A stretch of 64,000 nt of DNA from Rudaea sp. (GCA_031291055.1 JARLJU010000362.1:1-64000), one strand, 5' to 3'; shown: positions 19,603 through 29,898, numbered from the stretch's first letter. Made by a program: numbers and translations. The notes: generated by a model not told the origin, from the letters alone.

Positions 19603-22600
19603 ATGTCTGAAATGACTAGACGCCAATTCTTGAAAGTCACCGGGGTATCCCTGGCAGGTTCGAGTCTGGCGCTGATGGGTTTCTCACCGGGTGTTGCCCT
19701 TGCCGAAGTACGCGAATACAAACTCATGCGCGCGACGGAGACACGCAATACCTGCCCCTACTGCTCGGTCGCCTGCGGCATCCTGATGTACAGCATGGGT
19801 GACGGCGCCAAGAACGCCCAGCCGAACATATTCCACATCGAAGGCGACCCGGACCATCCGGTCAACCGGGGCACTTTGTGCCCGAAGGGCGCGGGCCTGA
19901 TCGATTTCATCCACAGCGACAGCCGGCTCAAGTATCCCGAATATCGGGCGCCCGGATCCGACAAGTGGGAGCGTATTTCGTGGGACGATGCGCTGGATCG
20001 CGTCGCCAAACTGATGAAGCAGGACCGTGACGCGAACTTTGTCGAGAAGAACGCCGATGGGCTGACCGTGAATCGCTGGCTGACGACGGGCATGCTTGCG
20101 GCATCGGCCAGCAGCAACGAAGTCGGCTATCTCACGCACAAAGTTGCACGCTCCTTCGGACTACTGGCGTTCGACAACCAGGCACGTGTCTGACACGGCC
20201 CGACGGTGGCAGGTCTTGCCCCGACGTTTGGCCGAGGTGCGATGACGAATCACTGGGTCGACATCAAGAATGCCGACGTAGTGCTGATCATGGGTGGCAA
20301 TGCCGCGGAGGCACACCCGTGCGGATTCAAATGGGTTACCGAAGCCAAGGCCCACAACAAGGCCAAGCTGATCGTCGTCGATCCGCGCTTCACGCGTTCG
20401 GCATCGGTAGCCGACTATTACGCGCCGATACGGCCGGGCACCGATATCGTGTTTCTCGGCGGCCTGATCGCCTACCTGCTGGCGAACGACAAGATTCAGC
20501 ACGAATACGTCGCCAATTACACCGATATGAGCTTCATCGTCAAGGAGGCATTTGCCTTCACCGACGGCATCTATTCCGGCTACAACGTCGACAAGCGCAG
20601 TTACGACAAGTCGAGCTGGGATTACGAACTCGGCGACGACGGCTACGTCAAGGCAGATCCCACCCTCGCGCATCCGCGCTGCGTCTACAACCTGCTCAAG
20701 CAGCACTACGCGCGCTATACGCCGGAAATGGTCGAGCGTGTCTGCGGCACGCCGAAGGACAAGGTGCTGCAAATCTGGGAAATGATCGGCTCGACCGCAA
20801 CGCCGACGCGTGCGATGACGATCATGTATGCGCTGGGCTGGACCCAGCATTCGACCGGCTCGCAGATGATCCGGACCGGCGCGATGGTGCAACTGCTGCT
20901 CGGCAACATCGGCGTTGCCGGCGGCGGCATGAACGCGCTGCGCGGGCACTCGAACATCCAGGGGCTGACCGACCTGGGGCTCATGTCGAACCTGCTGCCT
21001 GGCTATATGACGTTGCCTAACGAAGGCGAACAGGACTACGAAAAGTACATCGCCGCGCGTGCTTTCAAGCCGCTGCGCCCGAATCAGATGAGCTACTGGC
21101 AGAACTACAGCAAGTTCTTCGTCAGTTTCATGAAGGCGTGGTGGGGCGACGCGGCGACGGCGGAAAACCATTGGGGTTACGACTATCTGCCGAAACTCGA
21201 CAAGCCCTACGACATGCTGCAGACCTTCGAGCTGATGAGCCAGGGCAAGGTCAACGGCTACATCTGCCAGGGTTTCAATCCACTCGCGGCGGCACCGAAC
21301 AAGGCCAAGATGGATGCTGGCCTGGCCAAGCTGAAATTCCTCGTGATCATGGATCCGCTGGCGACGGAAACCTCGGAATTCTGGCGCAACTTCGGCGAGC
21401 ACAACGATGTTGATCCGTCCAGGATCCAGACCGAAGTATTTCGCCTGCCGACGACATGTTTTGCCGAGGAGAACGGCTCGCTGACCAATTCGGCGCGCTG
21501 GCTGCAGTGGCACTGGAAGGGCGCGAGTCCACCGGGCGAGGCACGCAGTGATCTTGAGATCATGGGTGGCTTGTTCACGCGGATGCGTGCCATGTATCAG
21601 CGCGATGGTGGCACGTTCCCCGATCCGATCGTCAAACTTTCCTGGAAGTACAACCAGGCCGACAGTCCCGGCCCTGAGGAACTGGCCAGGGAATATTCCG
21701 GCAATGCATTGAAAGATCTCGCCGACCCGAAAGACCCGACAAAGATCACGCGCAAGGCGGGCGAGCAACTCGCCGGTTTCGCCGAGTTGCGCGATGACGG
21801 CAGCACGCAGAGTGGCTGCTGGATTTTCTGCGGCGCATGGGGACCGACCGGTAACCTGATGGCGCGTCGCGACAATTCGGATCCGACCGGGATAGGACAG
21901 ACTTTGAATTGGTCGTGGGCGTGGCCAGCGAATCGGCGTGTGCTCTACAACCGCGCATCCTGCGACACGAATGGGAAACCTTTCAATCCGGCGCGCAAGC
22001 TGGTCGGTTGGACTGGCAGCGCCTGGGGCGGCGCCGACGTGCCGGACTTCAAGGCCGACGAAGACCCGACGCACGGCATGGGTCCGTTCATCATGAATGC
22101 CGAAGGCGTCGCGCGTTTCTTTGCCCGCGCCAACATGGCCGAAGGCCCGTTCCCGGAGCACTACGAACCGTTCGAATCCCCGCTGTCGAACAATCCGCTT
22201 AATCCCACGCAGCCGCAGGCTAACAACAACCCCGCCGCGCGTGTCTTCAAGGACGACCGCGACGCCTTCGGCAACGCTGCCGATTTCCCGCATGTTGCGA
22301 CGACGTATCGGTTGACCGAACATTTCCACTACTGGACCAAGCACGTTCGTCTGAATTCGATCATCCAGCCCGAGCAGTTCGTCGAAATCGGCGAAGTACT
22401 GGCGAAGGAACTCGGCATTGCGAATGGTTCGCGAGTCAAGGTCAGTTCCAACCGCGGCTTCGTCAAGGCGGTCGCGATGGTGACCAAGCGCATCAAGCCG
22501 ATGTTGATCGAAGGCAAGCCGGTGCATACCGTCGGCATTCCGATCCATTGGGGATTCACCGGTATTGCCAAGGCGGGCTTTCTGGCCAACTCGCTGACAC

Positions 22601-22671
22601 CGGTGGTCGGCGATGGCAACTCGCAGACGCCGGAGTTCAAGGCGTTCCTGGTCAAGGTCGAAAAAGCCTAG
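19603..22671 (+). CDS. fdnG: Formate dehydrogenase-N alpha subunit, selenocysteine-containing (UGA 20191 read as Sec)
   Basis: Catalytic molybdopterin subunit of respiratory formate dehydrogenase, 1022 residues when the in-frame TGA at 20191-20193 is read as selenocysteine 197 (E. coli FdnG has Sec196). The N-terminus has a Tat motif (TRRQFLKV) and hydrophobic stretch, so the folded enzyme is exported to the periplasm. A 4Fe-4S motif, CPYCSVACG with a later cysteine in GTLCPKGA, follows. The residues around the stop are QARV-U-HGPTVAGLA, as in the E. coli enzyme, and a SECIS hairpin lies directly downstream. The second part continues without a break to 22671. GAGGAG precedes ATG 19603. First gene of fdnG-fdxH-fdnI-fdhE-selAB; annotation software will usually split it in two. 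Confidence 0.96.
20191..20234 (+). promoter_or_regulatory. Bacterial SECIS element of fdnG
   Basis: mRNA hairpin directly after the UGA codon. The lower stem pairs CGGCC (20196-20200) with GGCCG (20230-20234); the apical stem pairs GGCA (20208-20211) with TGCC (20217-20220), leaving the loop GGTCT (20212-20216). The GGUCU apical loop is the part recognised by SelB in the E. coli fdhF and fdnG elements. All required protein factors are encoded just downstream. Confidence 0.9.
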
Positions 22672-22680
22672 GAGTAGCGC

Positions 22681-23583
22681 GTGGCACTGCAATCGCTGGA
22701 TATCGTGCGCCGTTCCGCGACGACGCTGCCTTCGCCTCAGGCGCGCGGCGCGCCTGCCGGTGAGGTTGCCAAACTGATCGACGTGACGAAGTGCATCGGA
22801 TGCAAGGCCTGTCAGGTTGCCTGCATGGAGTGGAACGATCTGCGCGATGAGATCGGCAGCTGCACGGGGCACTACGACAACCCGGCCGACCTGACCGAGC
22901 ATTCGTGGACGCTGATGCGCTTTGCCGAATACGAAAACCCCAAGGGCGATCTGGAATGGCTGATCCGCAAGGACGGCTGCATGCATTGTGCCGACCCAGG
23001 CTGCCTCAAGGCGTGTCCGTCGCCCGGCGCAATCGTGCAGTACGCCAACGGCATCGTCGATTTTCACGAGGAAAACTGCATCGGCTGCGGCTATTGCGTT
23101 ACCGGCTGTCCGTTCGACGTGCCGCGCATTTCAAAGCAGGACAAGAAAGCGTACAAGTGCACTTTGTGTTCGGATCGCGTTGCGGTTGGCCTCGAACCAG
23201 CCTGTGTCAAGAGTTGCCCGACGGGCGCCATCGTGTTCGGCAGCAAGGATGACATGAAGCAGCATGCCGCCGAGCGCATCGAGGATCTGAAATCGCGCGG
23301 TTTCGATCAGGCCGGCCTGTACGACCCTGCCGGCGTCGGTGGCACCCACGTCATGTATGTGCTGCATCATGCCGATCAGCCCGGCTTGTACAGCGGATTG
23401 CCCGAGAACCCGCGGATCAGTCCGCTGGTCGGGCTGTGGAAAGGCGCGACCAAGCCGCTGGCGTTGTTTGCCATTGCGGCCACCGCATTCTTCGGCTTCC
23501 TGCACTACATCGGCATCGGCCCGAACGAGACCCATCAAAGCGACGAGGAAGCCGCGCGCCGCGAGTTGGAGAAGACCTCATGA
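22681..23583 (+). CDS. fdxH: Formate dehydrogenase-N beta subunit (four 4Fe-4S clusters)
   Basis: Electron-transfer subunit of 300 residues that carries electrons from the molybdopterin site to the cytochrome b subunit. Ferredoxin-type cysteine motifs are [37 protein letters not shown] and CTLCSDRV with the partner cysteines ACVKSCP. A single C-terminal membrane helix (about 257-275, [19 protein letters not shown]) anchors it, as in E. coli FdnH. The start is GTG 22681 after AGGAG. It is 9 bp downstream of fdnG and overlaps fdnI by four bases. Confidence 0.95.
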   Translation: MALQSLDIVRRSATTLPSPQARGAPAGEVAKLIDVTKCIGCKACQVACMEWNDLRDEIGSCTGHYDNPADLTEHSWTLMRFAEYENPKGDLEWLIRKDGCMHCADPGCLKACPSPGAIVQYANGIVDFHEENCIGCGYCVTGCPFDVPRISKQDKKAYKCTLCSDRVAVGLEPACVKSCPTGAIVFGSKDDMKQHAAERIEDLKSRGFDQAGLYDPAGVGGTHVMYVLHHADQPGLYSGLPENPRISPLVGLWKGATKPLALFAIAATAFFGFLHYIGIGPNETHQSDEEAARRELEKTS

Positions 23584-24218
23584 GCGACGATAAACTGGTA
23601 ATCGTCCGCTATCGCGCCGCCACGCGCATCAATCACTGGATCGTCGCAATCAGCTTCGTGCTGCTGTCCTTGTCCGGTCTTTCGCTGTTTCACCCTGCGC
23701 TGTTCTGGCTGAGCAATCTGTTCGGCGGTGGTCCGTGGACGCGCATCCTGCACCCGTTCATCGGCGTGTTCATGGTCCTGGTATTCAGTCTGCTCGCGAT
23801 CAAGGTGTGGAAGGACAACCACCTGCAGGCGCGTGACCGGCAATGGCTGTGGCAGATCAGGGATGTGGTCAACAACCGCGAGGAAAACCTGCCGGAGGTC
23901 GGCCGCTACAATGCCGGACAGAAACTGCTTTTCTACACGATCGTCGTTTGCCTGATTTGCCTGCTGCTTTCCGGCATCGTCATATGGCGAGCCTATTTTT
24001 CGCTGTATTTCTCCATCGAAGTGATCCGCGTCGCGGCGCTGCTGCACGCATTCAGCGGTTTCGTGCTGATCTGCGCGATCATCGTCCACATCTACGCGGC
24101 CGTCTGGGTCAAGGGTTCGATCCGGGCGATGACACGCGGGACCGTGACGCCCGGCTGGGCATGGAAACACCATCGCGCCTGGTTTCGCGAAATCATCAAG
24201 GACGCGCAGCAGAAATAG
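23580..24218 (+). CDS. fdnI: Formate dehydrogenase-N gamma subunit, cytochrome b556
   Basis: Membrane subunit of 212 residues with four helices, holding two b haems and reducing quinone. Helices are near 20-38, 52-72, 113-135 and 148-172. Probable haem-ligand histidines are in [16 protein letters not shown] and HAFSGF with IVHIYAAVW. The ATG overlaps the fdxH stop (ATGA at 23580-23583), giving translational coupling; longer frames upstream run inside fdxH and are rejected. Completes the FdnGHI complex, which oxidises formate in the periplasm. Confidence 0.95.
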   Translation: MSDDKLVIVRYRAATRINHWIVAISFVLLSLSGLSLFHPALFWLSNLFGGGPWTRILHPFIGVFMVLVFSLLAIKVWKDNHLQARDRQWLWQIRDVVNNREENLPEVGRYNAGQKLLFYTIVVCLICLLLSGIVIWRAYFSLYFSIEVIRVAALLHAFSGFVLICAIIVHIYAAVWVKGSIRAMTRGTVTPGWAWKHHRAWFREIIKDAQQK

Positions 24219-24314
24219 CCGGCAGAATTTCCTTTCGCGCAGGCAGGCGAAATCGCTGGACGCCGGCCCTCGTCGGGGCGAGGATAGTGGCCGTCACCCA
24301 GCAGCCAGTCACGC

Positions 24315-25274
24315 ATGGCCCAGCGCATTCTTGAACCGGGGCAGATCGAAACCCTCGCACAACGTTCGATTCCCCACATCCGGCTGCCCGTTCGCGCGCA
24401 GTTATTCGCGCGCCGTGCGGCGCGGCTGCGCGAGTTGGCTCCCGTTGCTGCAATTGGCGACTATCTGCAATTCATCGCCGCCATTGCCGACGCGCAGCAT
24501 GCGGCGCTGAAGGGCTTCGCCGCAACGATGCCCGATCAGTTGCAACTCGATAGCGCTGCCGGGAACGGGATGCCGCCAATTCTTGGCGCAAGCGGGGCGC
24601 GACCGCCAGAGTGGCGCGACGTGCTCGACACCATATGCGCGGAGATTTCCGGCAAAGACGAATTTCCTCCGGGCGTCGATGCAATCGTCGCAAGAATTCA
24701 GCATGCCCCGGAGCAATGGATACAGGCGCAAGCCGATGCGATGCTTGCCGCGCGCCATGCAGTCATCGACCAGGCCGCCGCACCGATGATCATGGCGGCG
24801 CTGCAAGTGTGCTGGGCCGCACTTGCCAGTGGCTTTGTCGCCGACAACGTAACCGCGCTTGATGTCGCCGGCGTGTGTCCGTTGTGCGGTTCATTGCCGG
24901 TAGCCAGCATGATCTGCGCCAACTCACCGTATCAGGGTTACCGATACCTGCACTGCGGCCTCTGTGCTACGGAGTGGCACATGGTGCGGGCGCTTTGCAG
25001 TCATTGCGGTGCGTCCGGGAAGAGCGTCGGCTATCACTACCTCGACAGCGATTCGAAGGATAAAAGCATCGGCACGCAGGGCGCCGACGCCGTACGCGCG
25101 GAAAGCTGCGAGCAATGCCGCAGCTATCGCAAGATTGTCTATCAGGAAAAATATCCGGATGTCGAACCGCTCGCAGATGATCTGGCCAGTCTCGCCCTGG
25201 ATCTTCTGCTCTGCGAGCACGGCTACCATCGCGCCAGCGGCAATCCCATGCTGTGGCAGCCGGACGAGAGTTAG
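24315..25274 (+). CDS. fdhE: Formate dehydrogenase accessory protein FdhE
   Basis: Cytoplasmic protein of 319 residues needed for maturation of respiratory formate dehydrogenases. The C-terminal rubredoxin-like half has the family CxxC pairs CPLCGSLP, CGLCATEW, CSHCGASG and CEQCRSYRK, which bind iron. The N-terminal half is mostly helical. It follows fdnI after a 96-bp gap and precedes selA by 5 bp. Its presence confirms that the upstream genes encode the Tat-exported enzyme and not a soluble formate hydrogen-lyase type. Confidence 0.94.
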   Translation: MAQRILEPGQIETLAQRSIPHIRLPVRAQLFARRAARLRELAPVAAIGDYLQFIAAIADAQHAALKGFAATMPDQLQLDSAAGNGMPPILGASGARPPEWRDVLDTICAEISGKDEFPPGVDAIVARIQHAPEQWIQAQADAMLAARHAVIDQAAAPMIMAALQVCWAALASGFVADNVTALDVAGVCPLCGSLPVASMICANSPYQGYRYLHCGLCATEWHMVRALCSHCGASGKSVGYHYLDSDSKDKSIGTQGADAVRAESCEQCRSYRKIVYQEKYPDVEPLADDLASLALDLLLCEHGYHRASGNPMLWQPDES

Positions 25275-25279
25275 GCAGC

Positions 25280-26698
25280 TTGAACACCCCGAATTCCACT
25301 CTGGCGAGCGCAGCCGATCTTCCGTCGCTGGATCGCCTGCTGAATGATCCGGCTTTTGCCGGCGCACTCAGCCAGTATGCACGCAGCCAGGTTACCGCCG
25401 CCTTGCGCACCCACCTTGATGCGTTGCGCGCGCGCGCCCTGCGCGGCGAACTTCATCGTGACGAACTTCTGGCAGAAGCGATCTCCAAATCGATCGTCGA
25501 TGCGCTGATGCTGCACAACCGGCCACGTCTGCTCGCCGTGTTCAACCTGACCGGCACGGTTTTGCACACGAATCTTGGCCGGGCGCAACTGCCCGAGGCA
25601 GCGGGCGAATCCGTCGCACGCGTGCTTCGCGATGCGGTGAATCTCGAATTCGATCTTGCAGTCGGAGCACGCGGCGATCGCGACGCTCTGGTTGAACCGT
25701 TGTTGTGCGAATTGGCGGGTGCCGAGGCAGCAACCGTGGTCAACAACAACGCCGCTGGTGTAATGCTCGTGTTGAACACGCTGGCGAACCGGCGCGAGGT
25801 CATCGTCTCGCGCGGCGAACTGGTCGAGATCGGTGGCGCATTCCGCATTCCGGACGTCATGCGCTGCGCCGGCGCGAAACTGGTGGAAGTCGGTACGACC
25901 AACCGGACGCATGCAGCCGACTATGCCGATGCGATCGGTGCGCGATCCTCATTGCTAATGAAGGTGCATGCCAGCAACTACGCAATCAGCGGCTTCACGG
26001 CGAATGTAGATGTCGCGGAACTGGCGACGATCGGGCGCGCGCATGGCTTGCCGGTGGTGGTCGATCTCGGCAGCGGCAGTCTCGTGGATCTTGCGCGATG
26101 GGGTTTGCCGCATGAACCAACCGTGCGCGAAACGCTTGCGGCCGGCGCCGACATTGTAGCCTTCAGTGCAGACAAGCTGCTTGGCGGACCTCAGGCCGGC
26201 ATCATCGTCGGCCGCGCCGATCTGATCCGGCGTCTGAAGAAGAACCCGCTCAAGCGCGCATTGCGTGTCGGCAAGCTGACGCTTGCGGCGCTGGAACCGG
26301 TACTCGCGCTTTATCGCGCCCCTGAATTGCTTGCGGGGCGGTTGACAACCTTGCGTTTGCTGACGCGCAGTGTTGCTGCGATCCAGGCACAGGCGCAGCG
26401 TCTGCTTGTCTCGTTGCAAAACGCAGTCGGCGACCGCTACGATGTTGTCGCAACGTCGATGGCGAGCCAGATAGGCAGCGGTGCTTTGCCGGTGGATACG
26501 CTGGCAAGTCACGGCTTCAGCATTCGCGCGATCAAGGCAAAACGAGGCAGCCTGGATCGGTTGGAAACGGCAATGCGCGGTCTGCCAAAACCGGTCATCG
26601 GCCGCATCAGCGAAAAAACATTATGGCTTGATCTGCGCTGCCTCGAGGAAGCGCACGAAGCGGCGTTCATGGCGCAGTTGCACTTGCTGCGGCAATGA
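25280..26698 (+). CDS. selA: L-seryl-tRNA(Sec) selenium transferase
   Basis: PLP enzyme of about 472 residues that converts seryl-tRNA(Sec) to selenocysteyl-tRNA(Sec) with selenophosphate. The PLP lysine is in FSADKLLGGPQ (about residue 299 from this start; Lys295 in E. coli). Other family segments: LPSLDRLLNDP, NLTGTVLHTNLGRA, VNNNAAGVMLVL and RVGKLTLAALE. No ATG fits: TTG 25280 with AGGCAG before it gives the usual N-terminus, while GTG 25253 overlaps fdhE and is the alternative. The stop overlaps the selB ATG (ATGA). Confidence 0.93.
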   Translation: MNTPNSTLASAADLPSLDRLLNDPAFAGALSQYARSQVTAALRTHLDALRARALRGELHRDELLAEAISKSIVDALMLHNRPRLLAVFNLTGTVLHTNLGRAQLPEAAGESVARVLRDAVNLEFDLAVGARGDRDALVEPLLCELAGAEAATVVNNNAAGVMLVLNTLANRREVIVSRGELVEIGGAFRIPDVMRCAGAKLVEVGTTNRTHAADYADAIGARSSLLMKVHASNYAISGFTANVDVAELATIGRAHGLPVVVDLGSGSLVDLARWGLPHEPTVRETLAAGADIVAFSADKLLGGPQAGIIVGRADLIRRLKKNPLKRALRVGKLTLAALEPVLALYRAPELLAGRLTTLRLLTRSVAAIQAQAQRLLVSLQNAVGDRYDVVATSMASQIGSGALPVDTLASHGFSIRAIKAKRGSLDRLETAMRGLPKPVIGRISEKTLWLDLRCLEEAHEAAFMAQLHLLRQ

Positions 26699-28683
26699 TC
26701 GTCGGTACTGTCGGTCACGTCGATCATGGCAAAACCAGTCTTGTACTTGCCTTGACCGGCGTCGATACCGATCGCCTCAAGGAAGAGAAACAGCGCGGCA
26801 TCTCGATTGAACTGGGCTACGCTTATCTTCCGCTTCCTGATGATCAGGTTCTGGGGTTCATCGACGTACCCGGCCACGAGCGGTTCATGCACACGATGCT
26901 GGCCGGTGTCGGCGGCATCGATTTGGCGCTGCTCGTGATCGCCGCCGATGATGGGGTGATGCCGCAGACGCGCGAGCATCTGGCGATTCTGCAAATGCTC
27001 GGAATTTCGCAGGCTGCGATTGCGTTGACGAAGATCGATCGCGTCGATGCGCTTCGATTGGACCAAGTCACGGCGGAAATGGCCGCGCTGCTGGCAGGCA
27101 CTGAATTCCCGGGTGCGCCGCTGTTTCGCGTCAACTCAGTTGCGACGGACGATGCCGGTGTTGCATCACTGCGCCATTATTTATGCACGATGGCGGCAAA
27201 TTTGCCGATGCGTCGAACTGACGGATTGTTCAGGCTCGCAGTCGACCGCGTATTCACGCTTGCCGGGCACGGCACGATCGCGACCGGTACGGTGCATGCG
27301 GGTCTGGTCAACGTCGACGACACCGTCGTGATGATGCCAGCCGCAACGAGCGCGCGCGTGCGCAGCATTCACGCGCAGAATCGTGTATCGGACGTGGGCA
27401 GGGCGGGGCAGCGCTGTGCATTGAATCTCGCCGGCATCGACAAGAGCGCGATGAATCGCGGCGATTGGCTGGCCGATCCGCGTGCATTGGCACCCAGCCT
27501 GCGTCTCGATGTGCGCCTGCGCCGGCTCGCGGACACCGGTGCGGCGCTGGCCAACTGGGCGCCATTGCATCTTCACCTGGCGACCGCGCATCACGTGGCG
27601 CATATGGTGCTGCTAGAAGGCGATGTGCTTGACGCCGGAGGCACGGCGCGTGTGCAACTCGTGTTAGACAAGCCGGTTTGCGCTGCGCCGGGCGATCGAT
27701 TCATCGTGCGCGATGCGCAAGCGGCACGCACGCTCGGTAGCGGCATCGTCATCGATCCGGTCGGACCTGCGCGCCGGCGTCGAAGCACCGAACGGCTTGC
27801 CTACCTTGCAGCGATTGAACGCATGCTTGCCGGCGAGGGCATGCTTCCGTTGCTGGAGCAGGCGTTGCACGGAATATCGATGCAGGATCTGGTGCGCCTG
27901 TGCCAGTGTGCGCCCGAACGGATATCGATTCCGCCGCAAGCACGCGCGATAGAAACGACGCAAGGCGACTTCGTCATACTCGCGGCACATTGGCAGACGC
28001 TCCGCATCCGGGCGCTGACAGCGTTGCAGGACTTTCATGTCCAATCGCCGGACGAAGCTGGAATCGACAGCGGACGACTGCGTCGCTTCGCGATTCCGGA
28101 AATTTCCGATGCCCTCTGGCGTGCGCTGGTCACTGAACTCATTCTCGACAAGGCCATGCTGCGCACGGGCGCATGGCTGCACTTGCCGGATCATCGCATC
28201 GTGCTCAGCGCGAGCGAGCAACGCCTCGCACGGCAACTGCAGGTGCTGATTGCAGATGGCCGCTTTGATCCGCCCTGGGCACGCGACCTGGCCGCCGCAG
28301 TGAACTCACCCGAAGACGTGGTACGCATTGTCCTGCGAAAAAGCGCCATGCAGGGAGCGCTGCATCAAATCGTGCACGATCTTTTCTACGATCACGGACG
28401 GGTAAATGAGCTTGCCGAAGTCCTGTGCGCGCTCGCAAACCAACACGGCAAGGTTGAGGCCGCACACTACCGCAACGCGCTTGGAATCGGGCGCAAGCGC
28501 GCGATCCAGATTTTGGAGTTCTTCGATCGCATTGGCTACACTCGACGGGTTGGCGATGCCCGCGTATTGCGCGCCGACAGCGATTGGCGCGGGCAGCAAC
28601 AGTCAGGAATTCGGAAGGCATGCGCATCCGGTGGTGCGGCTGGGCTTCAAACCCAGTGGGGGGCGTCAATCGTTCCCCGGTAG
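26695..28683 (+). CDS. selB: Selenocysteine-specific elongation factor SelB
   Basis: GTPase of 662 residues that binds Sec-tRNA(Sec) and the SECIS hairpin and delivers selenocysteine at UGA. The G1 motif GHVDHGKTSLV is at about 6-16, G3 is DVPGHE, G4 is TKID. EF-Tu-like domains 2 and 3 follow, then four winged-helix domains from about residue 380, ending in the RNA-binding wing (RKRAIQILEFFDRIGYTRR). It overlaps selA by four bases. The last 24 or so residues (RKACASGGAAG onward) are encoded by the tRNA gene selC, whose sequence begins 70 bases before the selB stop. The protein is longer than E. coli SelB (614), partly from this tail. Confidence 0.94.
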   Translation: MIVGTVGHVDHGKTSLVLALTGVDTDRLKEEKQRGISIELGYAYLPLPDDQVLGFIDVPGHERFMHTMLAGVGGIDLALLVIAADDGVMPQTREHLAILQMLGISQAAIALTKIDRVDALRLDQVTAEMAALLAGTEFPGAPLFRVNSVATDDAGVASLRHYLCTMAANLPMRRTDGLFRLAVDRVFTLAGHGTIATGTVHAGLVNVDDTVVMMPAATSARVRSIHAQNRVSDVGRAGQRCALNLAGIDKSAMNRGDWLADPRALAPSLRLDVRLRRLADTGAALANWAPLHLHLATAHHVAHMVLLEGDVLDAGGTARVQLVLDKPVCAAPGDRFIVRDAQAARTLGSGIVIDPVGPARRRRSTERLAYLAAIERMLAGEGMLPLLEQALHGISMQDLVRLCQCAPERISIPPQARAIETTQGDFVILAAHWQTLRIRALTALQDFHVQSPDEAGIDSGRLRRFAIPEISDALWRALVTELILDKAMLRTGAWLHLPDHRIVLSASEQRLARQLQVLIADGRFDPPWARDLAAAVNSPEDVVRIVLRKSAMQGALHQIVHDLFYDHGRVNELAEVLCALANQHGKVEAAHYRNALGIGRKRAIQILEFFDRIGYTRRVGDARVLRADSDWRGQQQSGIRKACASGGAAGLQTQWGASIVPR

Positions 28684-28708
28684 GTTCGACTCCTGCTACC
28701 TTCCGCCA
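28613..28708 (+). tRNA. selC: tRNA-Sec (anticodon UCA)
   Basis: A 96-base tRNA with encoded CCA, matching E. coli selC in layout. It has an 8-position acceptor stem (GGAAGGCA with TACCTTCC), a 6-pair D stem with CGGT loop (28623-28638), anticodon loop CTTCAAA with anticodon TCA, an 8-pair extra arm (GGGGGGCG with CGTTCCCC) and T loop TTCGACT. The 8+5 acceptor/T arrangement and long extra arm are specific to selenocysteine tRNA. Position 7 of the acceptor stem is a C:A mismatch. The gene lies inside the 3' end of selB. Confidence 0.96.
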
Positions 28709-28727
28709 CTCTTGTGCAAGTAATCCA

Positions 28728-29828
28728 TTATCCCGTCAGACCCTCAACTTCACGCGAGCTGATCGAGTATTTGAACGTCGCGGGATCAAGGCTGTCCAGC
28801 CGGCCATTCCGGGTTTCGCCGTTGGGGTACATGAGGAAAGGCACAGCCGCCCTGGTTGAGCCAGGCAGCGCAACGTCATGGCCGTGATTGTAGGCAATCC
28901 AGTTCATTTCCCACGAGCCGAACAACAGTGCGCGCGCGGAAACCACTTTGGGATCATCTGCAGGAAGTCCGCCAGCGACTTCCTCAAGCATCACTTTGCG
29001 TACATCTGCCGGGTCGACGGCAATCCATCCGCGGCCTTTCGCATAGAACTCCGCCCGGCAATGTTGCGCCTTGCTGACGTCACCGCTCTTGCCGAGGCAC
29101 CGGTAGCCGAGGTTCGAATCGGCAACACGTATGCCGTAGGCATCGCGCGCAGGAATTTTTGCGGCCCGCGCCAAAGCGACGAACAGCCCGTTGATATCAG
29201 CGCATTTGCCGCCGAGGTTGCCGAAAGCCAGCATCGAGCCGACATCGCCGGTGCCGCAACCGCGCGTCTTTGCATCACGCGAGGTGTTTTCGACAACCCA
29301 ATTATAGAGCGCCCGCGCTTTTTCGATGTCGCCATCATGGTTGCGCGTGATGCGCTCTGCTGTCTCTGCGACGATGCCATCGGTCGGCAGATATCGGGTG
29401 GGCTGCAAATATGTTTGCGCCGTGGAGGCGGAAATATCCGAATTCACCCTGGACGCCGCGTCATGCGTAGTGCGGCGATCACACGTGCTTATCGTGGCGA
29501 CCAGTTGAACCGGCCGTACGGACTCGGCATCGGCCCATTGCACATGCAGCAACTCGACATCGTAGCCGGGTATTTTCGCCAGTGCGACATGGGCACCCGG
29601 AGCGCTCCAGCGCAGATCGCTTCGACGCTGATAGTCGCCGGCATTTGCCAGAGGCACAGGCAGCCACAGCTGCGTCTGGCCGGCGGGTTCCGCGATTTCC
29701 ACCTGGGTCGTCAGCTCGAAATTCCGCCAGTGTGGCACTGTCGTTGTCTGTCTCGCGAACGCCGATCTGCTTACCGTGGCAGCAAACGGCAGCAGCGTCG
29801 AAAGATGCAGGAAGCGGCGGCGTTTCAT
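28728..29828 (-). CDS. Exported transglutaminase-like cysteine protease-fold protein
   Basis: Protein of 366 residues with a twin-arginine-like start (KRRRFLHLSTLLPFAATVS) that suggests export. The transglutaminase-like core has the catalytic triad Cys209 (GGKCADINGL), His256 (AQHCRAEF) and Asp272 (AVDPADV). The N-terminal part resembles the beta domain found before bacterial transglutaminase cores. Such proteins act as peptidases or cross-linkers in the envelope; the substrate here is unknown. It lies on the opposite strand between selC and selD and looks like an insertion in the selenium cassette without a selenium role. Confidence 0.85.
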   Translation of the reverse strand: MKRRRFLHLSTLLPFAATVSRSAFARQTTTVPHWRNFELTTQVEIAEPAGQTQLWLPVPLANAGDYQRRSDLRWSAPGAHVALAKIPGYDVELLHVQWADAESVRPVQLVATISTCDRRTTHDAASRVNSDISASTAQTYLQPTRYLPTDGIVAETAERITRNHDGDIEKARALYNWVVENTSRDAKTRGCGTGDVGSMLAFGNLGGKCADINGLFVALARAAKIPARDAYGIRVADSNLGYRCLGKSGDVSKAQHCRAEFYAKGRGWIAVDPADVRKVMLEEVAGGLPADDPKVVSARALLFGSWEMNWIAYNHGHDVALPGSTRAAVPFLMYPNGETRNGRLDSLDPATFKYSISSREVEGLTG

Positions 29829-29898
29829 GATCGCATCACTGATGGAGTGCTAGGATGATTCTAACTGCATGAGTTGACGGAAGGTTGACGCAAATCAG

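Noticed and set aside
19603..22671. fdnG as a pseudogene or two separate genes broken by a nonsense mutation
   Set aside because: The TGA sits at the known selenocysteine position, is followed by a SECIS hairpin, and selA, selB, selC and selD are all nearby.
20161..23067. Open frame of 968 codons on the minus strand opposite fdnG and fdxH
   Set aside because: It is a mirror of GC-rich codon use in the real genes; the product is Arg/His/Val-rich with no domain, and the plus-strand genes have full motif support.
28728..29828. Transglutaminase-like gene as part of the selenium pathway
   Set aside because: It is on the opposite strand, has an export signal, and no known selenium function; position alone is not enough.
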